Assembly (NCBI RefSeq): GCF_026626885.1
Contig: NZ_JAPNOA010000026.1
Coordinates: 1-64,000 of the forward strand
DNA: 64,000 nucleotides
DNA from: Parathalassolituus penaei
Lineage (GTDB): Bacteria; Pseudomonadota; Gammaproteobacteria; Pseudomonadales; Oceanobacteraceae
Direction of reading: 5' to 3'
A model generated the notes under the pieces. It searched no databases. It was not told the origin of the DNA and saw only the letters and a list, made by a program, of their open reading frames with translations. Both the position numbers and the translations under genes were made by a program. This document shows, one piece after another, positions 18,527-27,900 of the stretch. Every line of letters starts with the position of its first letter. Within the stretch, counting starts at the first letter, position 1.

Positions 18527-19190
18527 GCTCATCATTTTTGACTGGGATGGCACGTTGGCAGACTCCACTGGACGAATCGTCGACAGTATGCAAAAAGCTG
18601 GGCGTCTGGTGGGGTTGCCAGAACTGTCGGATGCGGCAGTACAGAACATTATCGGACTTGGTCTGCCGGAAGCCTTGCTGGCGTTGTGGCCGGATATCAC
18701 CGATGAGCAGATGACCATGATGCGTGAAGCCTATGCTCGTAACTTTGTTTACGACAGTCAGGTGCAGATGAGTCTGTTTGATGGCGCTGAGGCGATGCTC
18801 AAGCGTCTGCAAAAAGCCGGATTGCTGTTGGCGGTTGCTACTGGTAAAAGTCGCAAAGGTCTTGATCGTCTACTGCATGATCTGAGTCTGGGGCATTATT
18901 TCGCCGCGACCCGGTGTGCTGACGAGACTCTTTCCAAGCCGGATCCCTTGATGCTGAATGAGCTGCTGACGCAACTGAGTATCCCGGCTGGTCGGGCGCT
19001 GATGGTAGGCGACACTACGTATGATCTTGATATGGCTCGGGCTGCCGGTGTTGATTCGGTAGCGATGGGACATGGTGCGCATGAGGACGAGGTGCTGCTG
19101 GCATCTGGGCCTAAGGTGCTGTGTCACAGTATTACCGAGCTGGAAAACTGGATTTTCTCTCATATTAATGGAAGTGGGGCTGATACATGA
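18516..19190 (+). CDS. HAD-IA family hydrolase (phosphoglycolate phosphatase-like)
   Basis: A 224-residue haloacid-dehalogenase phosphatase. Motif I is DWDGTLADS (Asp9 nucleophile, Asp11); Thr/Lys motifs occur at AVATGKSRKG and KPDP; the acidic motif IV is MVGDTTYDLDMA. The cap insertion fits the HAD-IA class. The ATG at 18516, 8 bases after AGGAAGG, is preferred over the longer frame from 18474. It overlaps rluC by 11 bp. The substrate cannot be set from sequence; the slot between rluC and sppA is conserved in Pseudomonas. Confidence 0.88.
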   Translation: MSYELIIFDWDGTLADSTGRIVDSMQKAGRLVGLPELSDAAVQNIIGLGLPEALLALWPDITDEQMTMMREAYARNFVYDSQVQMSLFDGAEAMLKRLQKAGLLLAVATGKSRKGLDRLLHDLSLGHYFAATRCADETLSKPDPLMLNELLTQLSIPAGRALMVGDTTYDLDMARAAGVDSVAMGHGAHEDEVLLASGPKVLCHSITELENWIFSHINGSGADT

Positions 19191-20140
19191 ATCGTCCGGA
19201 AGATAGCAGCAAGGAATGGCATCTGATCGAAAAGATGCTGGGTGACCTGCAAAAAGAGCAGCGTCGCTCGCGTCGTTGGGGTGTGTTTTTTCGTGCTCTG
19301 ACGTTTATTTATCTGTTCGCGTTGTTGTGGATGTTTCGCACGCCAATCGAGAACGCCGAAGGTATGTTGCCTGAGGGTGGTTTTGCGGCGGTGGTCGAGG
19401 TGAAAGGCACCATTGCGGCGGATCAGGATGCCAATGCGGATGCGCTCATTGGTGCGATTCGGGATGCGTTCGAAGAGCCGGATGCCAAAGGTCTGATTTT
19501 GCGCATTAACTCGCCTGGTGGCAGTCCGGTGCAGGCGGGTTATGTGTATGACGAAATTCGTCGACTGAAAGCGACTCGTCCGGATTTTCCTGTCTACGCC
19601 GTGATTATGGATCTCGGTGCTTCCGGTGCTTACTACATTGCGGCGGCGGCCGATGAAATTTACGCTGACAAGGCCAGTCTGGTTGGGTCTATTGGTGTCG
19701 TCGGTTCCGGCTTTGGTTTTGTGGGTGTGATGGATAAGGTGGGTGTTGAACGTCGTAGCTACACCTCTGGTGCGCACAAGGGGTTCCTGGATCCGTTCCA
19801 GCCTGAAAAGCCAGAAGAGCGCGAATTTTGGGAGGGTGTGCTGGATGTGACTCACAAGCAGTTTATCGAGCAGGTGCGTAAGGGGCGTGGAGAGCGTCTG
19901 CACGAAACTTCGGACATGTTCTCGGGCTTGGTGTGGTCTGGTGAGCAAGCGCTGGAGCTGGGTCTGATTGATGGTCTGGGTAGCTCCAGCAGTGTGGCTC
20001 GTGAGCGTCTCGGTACTGAGGAGTTGGTGAACTTCACTCGCCAGAAAGCGCCTTGGGAAGAGTTGGTTGGGCGTCTTGGGGCAAGCTTTGGTCGTGGTGT
20101 TGCCACCATGCTGACTGAGCAATCTCTGCAATTGCGCTGA
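19187..20140 (+). CDS. sppA: Signal peptide peptidase SppA (short, S49 family)
   Basis: A 317-residue inner-membrane serine protease that degrades cleaved signal peptides. A cytoplasmic basic N-terminus leads into one membrane helix (about 36-52). The S49 core contains INSPGGSPVQAG, the nucleophile Ser146 (LGASGAYYIAAAADEI) and Lys198 (SGAHKGF). The 52-residue Ser-Lys spacing matches the short SppA class, not the double-length enteric enzyme. The start overlaps the HAD stop (ATGA). Confidence 0.9.
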   Translation: MNRPEDSSKEWHLIEKMLGDLQKEQRRSRRWGVFFRALTFIYLFALLWMFRTPIENAEGMLPEGGFAAVVEVKGTIAADQDANADALIGAIRDAFEEPDAKGLILRINSPGGSPVQAGYVYDEIRRLKATRPDFPVYAVIMDLGASGAYYIAAAADEIYADKASLVGSIGVVGSGFGFVGVMDKVGVERRSYTSGAHKGFLDPFQPEKPEEREFWEGVLDVTHKQFIEQVRKGRGERLHETSDMFSGLVWSGEQALELGLIDGLGSSSSVARERLGTEELVNFTRQKAPWEELVGRLGASFGRGVATMLTEQSLQLR

Positions 20141-20229
20141 GTTTGTCGTATACTGTGCCGTCGATTGGCTATGTGGCTGATCGACGGTGTTTTTTCCAAA
20201 TATTTTTGACAGCGGGGCGATCGCTCTCT

Positions 20230-20760
20230 ATGATGTCGCGCACTATGGCAGAGGCGCAATTACCCCATCGCGTCGATGGGCCGAAACTCGTTGAAAACAA
20301 TCAACAATTTTCTGCTCAAATCGACTCATCTGTACTCTCCCGATTGAATGATGCAGTTGATCGGTGCTTGGCACCGGTAAGCTGTGTGTTGTCGTTTGAT
20401 AGGGACGAAGAGCGTCACAGAGTGTTGAAGGGTAGTTGCAGCACCCGCGTTTCCATGGTTTGCCAGCGTTGTCTGGAACCAGTGGAAGTCCGGGTTGAAA
20501 GTCAGTTTTCACTGGGTCTGGTTTTCAATGACGAGCAGGCAAAGCAGTTGCCTCGACGTCTTGAGCCGGTGGAGGTTGACGAGAATGGTATTCTGGATCT
20601 CTGGTCGGTAATTGAAGATGAGGTGCTTCTTGCACTTCCGATGTTTCCGACTCACGAGGCATCGGAATGCCAGATGCGCCAGCCCGAGCCGGAGAACAAA
20701 CCTGGTAACGAAAAGCGGCCTAATCCGTTTGACGTTCTTGCACAGCTCAAACAGAAATAG
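20230..20760 (+). CDS. yceD: YceD family protein (DUF177), 23S rRNA accumulation
   Basis: A 176-residue YceD/DUF177 protein immediately upstream of rpmF, its near-universal position. The MVCQRCLEPVEVRVESQFSL block contains the Cys-x2-Cys pair typical of the family, and the C-terminal half has another conserved Cys (EASECQMRQP). Plant and bacterial homologues affect 23S rRNA levels. The start is uncertain: adjacent ATGs at 20230 and 20233, a third at 20245, and no strong ribosome site. The frame extends to 20143, but those residues look non-coding. Confidence 0.87.
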   Translation: MMSRTMAEAQLPHRVDGPKLVENNQQFSAQIDSSVLSRLNDAVDRCLAPVSCVLSFDRDEERHRVLKGSCSTRVSMVCQRCLEPVEVRVESQFSLGLVFNDEQAKQLPRRLEPVEVDENGILDLWSVIEDEVLLALPMFPTHEASECQMRQPEPENKPGNEKRPNPFDVLAQLKQK

Positions 20761-20774
20761 CGTAGGAGCCAATC

Positions 20775-20960
20775 ATGGCGGTTCAACAAAACAAATCAAC
20801 CCGTTCCAGACGTGGTATGCGTCGTTCCCATGACGCACTGGACACTGGTGCAATGGCACTGGCTACCGATCCAACTTCCGGTGAAACTCACCGTCGTCAC
20901 CACGTGACTGCTGACGGTTTCTACCGTGGTAAGAAGGTCGTGGAGACCGGCAACAACTGA
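20775..20960 (+). CDS. rpmF: 50S ribosomal protein bL32
   Basis: A 61-residue basic ribosomal protein beginning [20 protein letters not shown], the bL32 signature. The ATG follows GTAGGAGCC. The distal [17 protein letters not shown] matches proteobacterial bL32 forms that lack the zinc cysteines. It sits between yceD and plsX; the plsX ATG starts 1 bp after its stop. Confidence 0.96.
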   Translation: MAVQQNKSTRSRRGMRRSHDALDTGAMALATDPTSGETHRRHHVTADGFYRGKKVVETGNN

Positions 20961-20961
20961 T

Positions 20962-21972
20962 ATGTTGACCATTGCGGTTGATGCTATGGGCGGGGACTTA
21001 GGTCCCCGCGCTGCGTTCAGGGCCATTGAAAAGCTGCTGCGCAAACAGAAGGACGTTGGAATTCATCTGTTTGTAGAGCCGGACTGGCGGGACGAAGCCG
21101 AACAGACACTGCAGCGATTTGCTCCCCGCTTTCGCGTTGTGGTTTGTGGTCAGAGTATTGCTGCTGATGAAAAGCCCATGGTGGTTTTGCGCCATCGTGA
21201 GGATTCTTCGATGTTCCAGGCGATTGATGCCTGTCGACGCGGTGAATGTCAGGGTGTGCTGTCGGTTGGCAGTACGGGTGCTCTGATGATTCTTTCCCGT
21301 CATCTTCTCGGGGTTCTGCCTGGTATTGATCGACCAGCGCTGGCAACCCGTATTCCTACTCGCGGACGTCCCTTGTTGATGCTGGATCTCGGTGCCACTC
21401 TGAGTGCAACCACCTGTAATCTGGTGCAGTTTGCCGTGCTGGGTGTTGCCTGGTGTCGCTCCATGGGTACTGAAGTGCCGTCGGTGGGGCTTTTGAATGT
21501 TGGGCATGAGTCTGGCAAGGGCACGGACGAAATTCGCGGTGCGCATCAAGTGTTGGGCAAGTGTATGCCCGAGAATTACGCTGGCTTCTTCGAGGGGGAT
21601 GATCTCTATCGGGGCGAGCTGGATGTGATGGTGTGTGACGGGTTTACGGGTAACGTTGCGTTAAAAACCAGTGAAGGTCTGACCGAGTGGTTGACCTGGA
21701 TGTTGCGTGAAGAACTGCGTTCACACTGGGGTTTGCGGTTGTTGTTACCATTCTGGCGACGTATGTTCCGGCGGGTGCATCGGCAGATTGCACCGTCCCG
21801 TCACGGTGGCGCATTGTTGCTGGGAGTGGATGGTGTCGTGGTCAAAACACACGGCAAGTCCGACGTTTCAACCTATGAATACGCACTGCAATATTTGCTC
21901 CGTCAGGTGCAAAATCATGACAGGTCTTCACTAATTGAGCAGATTTCCCATGCTCAAGGGGTGATTGCCTGA
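20962..21972 (+). CDS. plsX: Phosphate acyltransferase PlsX
   Basis: Makes acyl-phosphate from acyl-ACP for phospholipid synthesis, peripherally at the inner membrane. Family blocks are AVDAMGGDLGPRA (4-16), SVGSTGALM, NVGHESGKGTDEIRGAH, CDGFTGNVALKTSEG and the C-terminal HGKSD. The start at 20962 begins 1 bp after the rpmF stop and has no ribosome site of its own, so translation is probably coupled. 336 residues is normal. The frame extends to 20926 inside rpmF, which I reject. Confidence 0.93.
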   Translation: MLTIAVDAMGGDLGPRAAFRAIEKLLRKQKDVGIHLFVEPDWRDEAEQTLQRFAPRFRVVVCGQSIAADEKPMVVLRHREDSSMFQAIDACRRGECQGVLSVGSTGALMILSRHLLGVLPGIDRPALATRIPTRGRPLLMLDLGATLSATTCNLVQFAVLGVAWCRSMGTEVPSVGLLNVGHESGKGTDEIRGAHQVLGKCMPENYAGFFEGDDLYRGELDVMVCDGFTGNVALKTSEGLTEWLTWMLREELRSHWGLRLLLPFWRRMFRRVHRQIAPSRHGGALLLGVDGVVVKTHGKSDVSTYEYALQYLLRQVQNHDRSSLIEQISHAQGVIA

Positions 21973-22126
21973 AACAATTTCAATAAAATGTTGCCGCTCT
22001 GGTGTTTACTGGATGCCCGGACGCCCCTACTATTGCGCCGCCTTCTGTTGCAGGCAGCAGAGTAATGCGAGACTCCGGTGATGTTCCGGACTGAATGGTT
22101 GGCAACAAGAATACTTAAAGCAGCGG

Positions 22127-23077
22127 ATGAAGCAGATGACACAAGTAATTGCGATGTTCCCTGGTCAGGGTGCCCAGCAGGTGGGTATGCTGGCGGATCT
22201 GGCTCAGGAATACAGCCTGATTGGTGAAACCTTTGCGGAAGCGTCCGAAGCGATCGGTGAAGACCTGTGGGCTCTGACCCAGAACGGTCCTGCCGAAACC
22301 CTGAATCTGACTTACAACGCCCAGCCAGTGCTGCTGACTTCCAGTGTCGCGCTGCTGCGTCTGGTTCGTTCCCTGTGCCCGGCACTTCAGATTGTTGCCG
22401 GTGCTGGTCACTCCCTGGGCGAATACTCCGCTCTGGTGGCGGCTGATGCGATTGATTTTGCTGATGCGGTGCGTCTGGTACGCAAACGTGGTCAGCTGAT
22501 GGACAAGGCTGTGCCTGCCGGTGAAGGCGGTATGGCGGCGATTCTGGGTCTGGAAGAAGACGCGCTGCGTCAGGTGTGTGCCGATGCAACCGCAGCTGCG
22601 GGTGTGGTTGAGCCTGCCAACTTCAATGCTCCAGGTCAGATCGTTATTGCTGGCACTATGGCCGGTATCGAAAAAGCATGTGAGCTGGCCAAAGCGGCTG
22701 GTGCCAAGCGTGCGCTGCCTTTGGCGGTCAGTGGTCCATTCCACTCCAGCCTGATGAAAGCCGCAGCTGGTAACTTCGCCGAAGCTCTGGCTGCTGTGAA
22801 CTGGCGTGCACCGGTGTTTCCGGTGTTTCACAACGTTGATAACGCGATTGCTCCCCTGGCGGAAGTGCAGGAGAAGCTGCTGGCACAACTCTACAGCCCG
22901 GTTAACTGGACGGGTGCTGTTGAAGCGGTGCGTGGCAAGGCTGAAGTAGCGATTGAGTTTGGTCCTGGCAAGGTTCTGGCTGGTCTGAACAAGCGTATCG
23001 ATAAAAACCTGACCACTCTGGGTACTGGCGATGTTGCCAGCCTCAATGAGGTCGTTGCCCTGATTCAAGGACAGTAA
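22127..23077 (+). CDS. fabD: Malonyl-CoA:ACP transacylase
   Basis: Loads malonyl groups onto ACP. The 316 residues contain FPGQGAQQVGM (11-21), the nucleophile Ser96 in GHSLGEYSAL, and His206 in SGPFHSS. The start codon is either 22127 or 22136; both precede the conserved MFPGQG and neither has a clear ribosome site. The 154-bp gap from plsX is the largest in this gene run and could hold a promoter for the fab genes. It is followed by fabG after 1 bp. Confidence 0.94.
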   Translation: MKQMTQVIAMFPGQGAQQVGMLADLAQEYSLIGETFAEASEAIGEDLWALTQNGPAETLNLTYNAQPVLLTSSVALLRLVRSLCPALQIVAGAGHSLGEYSALVAADAIDFADAVRLVRKRGQLMDKAVPAGEGGMAAILGLEEDALRQVCADATAAAGVVEPANFNAPGQIVIAGTMAGIEKACELAKAAGAKRALPLAVSGPFHSSLMKAAAGNFAEALAAVNWRAPVFPVFHNVDNAIAPLAEVQEKLLAQLYSPVNWTGAVEAVRGKAEVAIEFGPGKVLAGLNKRIDKNLTTLGTGDVASLNEVVALIQGQ

Positions 23078-23078
23078 T

Positions 23079-23819
23079 ATGACAGATAAAGTACTGGCTC
23101 TGGTAACCGGAGCTTCTCGTGGTATCGGTCGTGCCGTTGCTGAGCGCCTGGCTCGCACTGGTCACAAGGTAATTGGTACTGCGACCAGCGAATCTGGCGC
23201 TGCCGCCATTCGTGAAGCCCTGCAGGCGATTGATCCAGCCAACGATGGCATCGTTCTGAATATTGCGGATGCCGCTCAGACTGCTGAAGCGCTGAAAGCG
23301 TTTCTGGATCAGCACGGTACTCCGGAAGTTGTGGTTAACAACGCCGGTATCACCCGTGACAACCTGTTCCTGCGTATGAGTGATGAGGAATGGGAAGCCG
23401 TGATCAACACCAACCTGAGTGGTGTGTTCCGTGTTTGCAAGGCAATGGTCAAGCCAATGCTGAAGCAGAAGTCTGGTGCCATTGTGAACGTAAGTTCCAT
23501 TATTGGTACTACCGGTAATGCCGGTCAGGCCAACTATGCTGCTGCCAAAGCGGGTCTGGAAGGTTTTACCCGTTCCCTCGCTCAGGAAGTAGCCAGTCGC
23601 AATATCACTGTGAATTGCGTTGCACCGGGTTTTATTAAAACTGACATGACTGACGTCTTGCCTGAAGCGCAAAAAGAAGCCATTCTAGCGACCGTTCCAT
23701 GCAAGCGCCTCGGTCAGGCAGAAGAAATCGCCGCCGCGGTAGCCTTTTTGGCCAGCAGCGATGCCAAGTACATTACAGGCCAGACCATTCATGTGAATGG
23801 CGGCATGAATATGGGTTAA
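23079..23819 (+). CDS. fabG: 3-oxoacyl-ACP reductase
   Basis: NADPH-dependent short-chain dehydrogenase that reduces beta-ketoacyl-ACP. The 246 residues show the cofactor loop [16 protein letters not shown] (9-24), NNAG (87-90) and the catalytic Ser140, Tyr153, Lys157 (YAAAKAG). The C-terminal [13 protein letters not shown] is a FabG hallmark, and its place between fabD and acpP confirms the call. Confidence 0.96.
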   Translation: MTDKVLALVTGASRGIGRAVAERLARTGHKVIGTATSESGAAAIREALQAIDPANDGIVLNIADAAQTAEALKAFLDQHGTPEVVVNNAGITRDNLFLRMSDEEWEAVINTNLSGVFRVCKAMVKPMLKQKSGAIVNVSSIIGTTGNAGQANYAAAKAGLEGFTRSLAQEVASRNITVNCVAPGFIKTDMTDVLPEAQKEAILATVPCKRLGQAEEIAAAVAFLASSDAKYITGQTIHVNGGMNMG

Positions 23820-23862
23820 GGTCGTTCTGGCCTTAAGAAACACTGAAACAGTAGGAAATACC

Positions 23863-24096
23863 ATGAGCAACATCGAAGAACGCGTAAAGAAGATTGTATG
23901 TGAGCAGCTGGGTGTTAAAGAAGAAGACGTTAAAGCCTCTTCCTCTTTCGTAGACGACCTGGGCGCTGACTCTCTGGACACCGTTGAGCTGGTAATGGCT
24001 CTGGAAGAAGAATTCGAAACCGAAATCCCAGACGAAGATGCCGAGAAGCTGACTACTGTTCAGGAAGCAATCGACTACATCGTTGCGAATCTGTAA
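23863..24096 (+). CDS. acpP: Acyl carrier protein
   Basis: A 77-residue, very acidic ACP. The phosphopantetheine attachment site is Ser37 in [18 protein letters not shown]. The codon set looks highly biased, as expected for one of the most abundant cell proteins. A terminator-like hairpin follows at 24112-24141, so part of the transcription probably stops here and acpP can be made in excess of fabF. Confidence 0.98.
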   Translation: MSNIEERVKKIVCEQLGVKEEDVKASSSFVDDLGADSLDTVELVMALEEEFETEIPDEDAEKLTTVQEAIDYIVANL

Positions 24097-24111
24097 TAAT
24101 CGCGACGTCTG

Positions 24112-24141
24112 AAAGCCGCCTCTTCGGACGCGGCTTTTTTT
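24112..24141 (+). terminator. Hairpin/attenuator between acpP and fabF
   Basis: AAAGCCGC (24112-24119) and GCGGCTTT (24130-24137) enclose a 10-base loop and run into seven T residues. It lies within what is otherwise one co-directional gene series, so partial termination is the likely effect. Confidence 0.75.
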
Positions 24142-24170
24142 ATGTCTGAAACAGGGAAACCAAAACAGTG

Positions 24171-25412
24171 ATGAGTAAAAGACGGGTGGTGGTTACCGGT
24201 CTGGGAACAGTGAACCCGCTGGGCCTGGACGTCGCTTCAACCTGGCAGGCGCTGTGTGAAGGGAAATCAGGTATTGGCCCGATTACCCATTTCGACGCCA
24301 GCAGTTATTCCACACAGATAGTCGGCACTGTCAAAGACTTCGACGTTACCAGCGTCATGACCGAAAAAGAGGCTCGCAAGCTCGACCAGTTCCTCCAGTT
24401 TGCACTGGTGGCTGCGCATCAGGCGCTTGCAGATGCGGCCTTCCCGGATGACGTGAATCGTGACCGTTTCGGGGTGGCAGTAGGGTCTGGTATTGGTGGC
24501 CTGAACACCATCGAACAAAATCATGTCCAGCTGCAAAAGAGCGGTCCGCGTCGGGTATCACCATTCCTGGTGCCGGCGGCTGTTATCAATATGGCGGCTG
24601 GTAATATCGCTATCAAATTTGGTCTGCGTGGCCCGAACTTCGCGATCACCACGGCTTGTACTACCGGTACTCATAATATTGGTATGGCGGCCCGCACCAT
24701 CGCTTACGGCGATGCTGATGTGATGATCGCTGGTGGTGCCGAGGCATCGTCCTCGCCACTGGGTATGGCAGGCTTTGCGGCCGCTCGTGCCATGAGTACC
24801 CGTAATGACGAGCCTCAGAAGGCCAGTCGTCCATGGGACAAGGATCGTGACGGCTTTGTACTGAGTGATGGCGCTGCCATGCTGGTTCTGGAATCTCTGG
24901 AGCATGCACAGGCACGCGGAGCTCATATTTACGCCGAACTGATCGGTCTGGGTATGAGTGACGATGCGTTCCACGTGACCAGCCCACCGGAAGACGGTTC
25001 TGGCGCCCGTGCCGCTATGGCCAATGCGCTGGCGGATGGCAAGGTGCAACCGCAAGAGGTTGATTACATCAATGCTCACGGTACCTCTACCCAGGTCGGC
25101 GACATTGCCGAAACCAAAGCGATCAAGTCTCTGTTTGGTGAGCACGCCTATAAAGTGGCGGTGTCATCCACCAAGTCGATGACGGGTCACCTGTTGGGTG
25201 CGGCAGGCGCGATTGAGGCCATGATTACGGTTCTGACCATTCAGAACGGCATCATTCCTCCAACCATTAACCTCGACAATCCGGACGAGGGTTGTGATCT
25301 GGACTACGTTCCACACACAGCTCGTAAAGCCGATGTCAAAGTGGCACTGTCCAACTCCTTCGGTTTTGGTGGTACCAACGGCAGTCTGTTGTTCCGTCGT
25401 TTCGAAGCCTGA
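24171..25412 (+). CDS. fabF: 3-oxoacyl-ACP synthase II
   Basis: Elongating beta-ketoacyl-ACP synthase. It has 413 residues with the Cys163-His303-His340 triad in [20 protein letters not shown] and [11 protein letters not shown]. The C-terminal [13 protein letters not shown] is standard. I chose ATG 24171 ([12 protein letters not shown]); the GTG at 24168 is directly before it. Located after acpP and before pabC, as in Pseudomonas and E. coli. Confidence 0.96.
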   Translation: MSKRRVVVTGLGTVNPLGLDVASTWQALCEGKSGIGPITHFDASSYSTQIVGTVKDFDVTSVMTEKEARKLDQFLQFALVAAHQALADAAFPDDVNRDRFGVAVGSGIGGLNTIEQNHVQLQKSGPRRVSPFLVPAAVINMAAGNIAIKFGLRGPNFAITTACTTGTHNIGMAARTIAYGDADVMIAGGAEASSSPLGMAGFAAARAMSTRNDEPQKASRPWDKDRDGFVLSDGAAMLVLESLEHAQARGAHIYAELIGLGMSDDAFHVTSPPEDGSGARAAMANALADGKVQPQEVDYINAHGTSTQVGDIAETKAIKSLFGEHAYKVAVSSTKSMTGHLLGAAGAIEAMITVLTIQNGIIPPTINLDNPDEGCDLDYVPHTARKADVKVALSNSFGFGGTNGSLLFRRFEA

Positions 25413-25415
25413 TCG

Positions 25416-26234
25416 ATGAGCAGTGTGATATGCCAGCTGGCAGGGCAGTGGGCTGACCACTGGCCTGCTCTGGATCGGGGTTTGCAGTACGGTGATGGTC
25501 TGTTCGAGACCATTCGCCTCGACTCCCGCGGTGGAATGCCACTACGGGAGTATCATTTCGAACGTTTGCAGCAAGGTCTGCAACGTCTTTACTTCCCCTC
25601 GCAAGTGCTGGATCAGGTAATCCTTTCCTGGCAGCAGCTTTCCATTCCTGACGGCGCTACTGGCGTCAAACTGCTGCTTACTCGTGGAGAAGCGGCGCGC
25701 GGTTATGCCATTCCTGCTATTCCGGCGGTGAACCTGCAGTGGCAGTTCTTTACGTCCCCTGAATGGCGATGGAAGAGCAAGCCAGAGGGTTTGGTAACAG
25801 GTGTGAATCCTGTGCGTCTCGGCAATCAGCCATTGCTGGCAGGCCTCAAACATCTGAATCGACTCGAACAGGTTCTGGCGCGGCAGGCGTTTCAGCCGGG
25901 CTGGGATGAGAGTTTGATGCTGGATCAGGATGATTTGCTGGTCGAAGGCTGTATGTCCAATCTTTACTGGATAAAAAACGGAACGATTTTTACGCCGTCG
26001 CTGGCTAAAGCCGGTGTTAACGGTGTTATTCGTCGCTGGTTATCTGCACAACGGTCCATACTGGAAACAGAAGCTCGCTTGGATGAGCTGTATCAGGCCG
26101 ATCTGGTGTTTATGAGTAACGCCCTTAACGGGCTGGTACCCATTGCTGCCCTGGATGGGCAGTCTTTGTCACAGGCGCCCGCCGCTTTGGCGGAATTGCG
26201 GGCCCTGCAATCTGAACTGGAAGCATGCTTTTGA
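25416..26234 (+). CDS. pabC: Aminodeoxychorismate lyase
   Basis: PLP enzyme of fold type IV that releases pyruvate from 4-amino-4-deoxychorismate to give p-aminobenzoate for folate. 272 residues. Landmarks are RGLQYGDGLFETIR (21-34), the PLP Lys145 (LAGLKHLNRLEQVLAR) and EGCMSNLYWI near the cofactor phosphate. It starts 3 bp after fabF and overlaps mltG by 10 bp. Confidence 0.92.
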   Translation: MSSVICQLAGQWADHWPALDRGLQYGDGLFETIRLDSRGGMPLREYHFERLQQGLQRLYFPSQVLDQVILSWQQLSIPDGATGVKLLLTRGEAARGYAIPAIPAVNLQWQFFTSPEWRWKSKPEGLVTGVNPVRLGNQPLLAGLKHLNRLEQVLARQAFQPGWDESLMLDQDDLLVEGCMSNLYWIKNGTIFTPSLAKAGVNGVIRRWLSAQRSILETEARLDELYQADLVFMSNALNGLVPIAALDGQSLSQAPAALAELRALQSELEACF

Positions 26235-27253
26235 AAAAACTGTTCGCATCTCTGATTGTACTGCTGGTGATTCTGGCGGCCTTGTTGTCGGCGCTCTGGA
26301 GCTTGCCGATGAAGAACACCCAGGAAGTGCTGATTGAAGTTGGTCAGGGCGATACCCTGCGTAGCAAATCATCAGAATGGGAGGCACAAGGCTGGTTGCC
26401 ATCAGCGGCGCTGTTGCGTATGCAGGCGCGGGTTCTCAAAAAAGGGACGTTACGGGCTGGTGAATATATGGTGCCGACCGGACTGGATGGCCCGGCGTTT
26501 CTGGACTGGCTGGAAGCCGCCAGGCCACTTACCTACAAGGTGCGTTTTATTGAAGGCACTCGCCTGACCGATGCGATTGAAGCCATTCGTACTGCACCGC
26601 GCCTGAAGCAGGATATCGATCCACTGACACCCGCCAGCATCGCTCAGTTGCTTGGTCTGGAGGGAAATGTTGAAGGTATGCTGTTCCCGGACACCTATGT
26701 TTATCAGGGTGGGGAGCGTGCCTCGGCAATCATTCGTCAGTCTTATCGCATGATGCAAACCCAGCTGCAGGATGCATGGGAGAAACGTGCCCAGAATCTG
26801 CCGTACCAGACTCCGTATGAGGCGCTGATCATGGCGTCGATTGTTGAGAAAGAAACCTCGCTGGCGTCTGAACGTCCACAAATTGCCGGTGTGTTTGTGC
26901 GCCGCCTGCAGAAAGGAATGCGTCTGGAAACGGATCCGACGGTGATTTACGGTCTTGGCAGTACCTATGCCGGTGATTTACGTCGAAGCCATTTGCAAGA
27001 CGAAAATAACCCTTACAACACCTATCGCATCAAGGCCTTGCCACCAACGCCAATTGCCATGGCCGGGCGTGCCGCGATTGATGCAGCCCTGCATCCGGCG
27101 GATGGCAATAACCTGTTTTTTGTGGCGCGTGGTGACGGTTCTCATGTGTTCTCGGCAACGCTGGATGCTCATAACGCGGCCGTTAACGAATACCAGATTC
27201 GTAATCGTTCAAAAGCCTATCGTTCAACTCCGGCAAAGGAGGCCAGTCAGTGA
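26225..27253 (+). CDS. mltG: Endolytic murein transglycosylase MltG
   Basis: Membrane-anchored YceG/MltG, which cuts nascent glycan strands and sets their length. It has one N-terminal membrane helix (about 6-26), a LysM-like region (about 30-95) and the catalytic domain with Glu208 in ASIVEKETSLASERP. The RLQKGMRLETDPTVIYGLG and PYNTYRIKALPPTPI blocks are also family hallmarks. 342 residues is normal. It overlaps pabC upstream and tmk downstream by a few bases, indicating coupled translation. Confidence 0.94.
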   Translation: MLLKKLFASLIVLLVILAALLSALWSLPMKNTQEVLIEVGQGDTLRSKSSEWEAQGWLPSAALLRMQARVLKKGTLRAGEYMVPTGLDGPAFLDWLEAARPLTYKVRFIEGTRLTDAIEAIRTAPRLKQDIDPLTPASIAQLLGLEGNVEGMLFPDTYVYQGGERASAIIRQSYRMMQTQLQDAWEKRAQNLPYQTPYEALIMASIVEKETSLASERPQIAGVFVRRLQKGMRLETDPTVIYGLGSTYAGDLRRSHLQDENNPYNTYRIKALPPTPIAMAGRAAIDAALHPADGNNLFFVARGDGSHVFSATLDAHNAAVNEYQIRNRSKAYRSTPAKEASQ

Positions 27254-27900
27254 GCAAACATTATTCTGGTCGTTTTATTACCTTTGAGGGCGGAGAAGGT
27301 GCTGGCAAAAGCACCAATATCCAGTTCTGCGCCGACTGGCTCAGCGCCCGAGGTCAGGAAGTACTGCTGACCCGCGAGCCGGGCGGTACGCCGATTGCCG
27401 AGCTGATCCGCTCGCGTTTATTGAAGGCCAATCATTCCGAAAGTATGGACCCGCTGGCCGAACTGCTGCTGATGTTTGCCGCTCGTGCCCAGCATGTGAA
27501 CCGGGTGATACGTCCGGCACTGCAGTCGGGTTGTTGGGTGCTGTGTGACCGGTTTACTGACTCGACCATCGCTTATCAGGGCTTTGGGCGCGGTCTTGAT
27601 CTCGAACAGATTGCCACGCTGAAAAACATGACTCATGGGGATCTGGCACCCGACCGGACGTTCCTGCTGGATACCCCTGTTGAGGTTGGTATGGCGCGGG
27701 CGCGTGGTCGCGGTGCGGCGCTGGGTGAAGAAACCGATCGTTTTGAACGTGAGCAGCTGGCTTTCTTCGAGCGTGTACGGGAAGGTTTTCAGGCGCTGGC
27801 GGCAACCAATCCGCACTTTGTGACCATTGATGCAACTCAGTCGCTGGATCTGGTGCAAAGCCGTTTGCAGTCTGAATTGGAGCGTTTGCTGGCGTCATGA
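27250..27900 (+). CDS. tmk: Thymidylate kinase
   Basis: Phosphorylates dTMP to dTDP. 216 residues with the P-loop GGEGAGKST (14-22), TREPGGTP substrate loop and DRFTDSTIAYQG. The LID region carries RARGRGAALGEETDRFE. The GTG start at 27250 overlaps the mltG stop, and AGGAGG lies just upstream. Its stop overlaps the holB start (ATGA). Confidence 0.95.
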   Translation: MSKHYSGRFITFEGGEGAGKSTNIQFCADWLSARGQEVLLTREPGGTPIAELIRSRLLKANHSESMDPLAELLLMFAARAQHVNRVIRPALQSGCWVLCDRFTDSTIAYQGFGRGLDLEQIATLKNMTHGDLAPDRTFLLDTPVEVGMARARGRGAALGEETDRFEREQLAFFERVREGFQALAATNPHFVTIDATQSLDLVQSRLQSELERLLAS

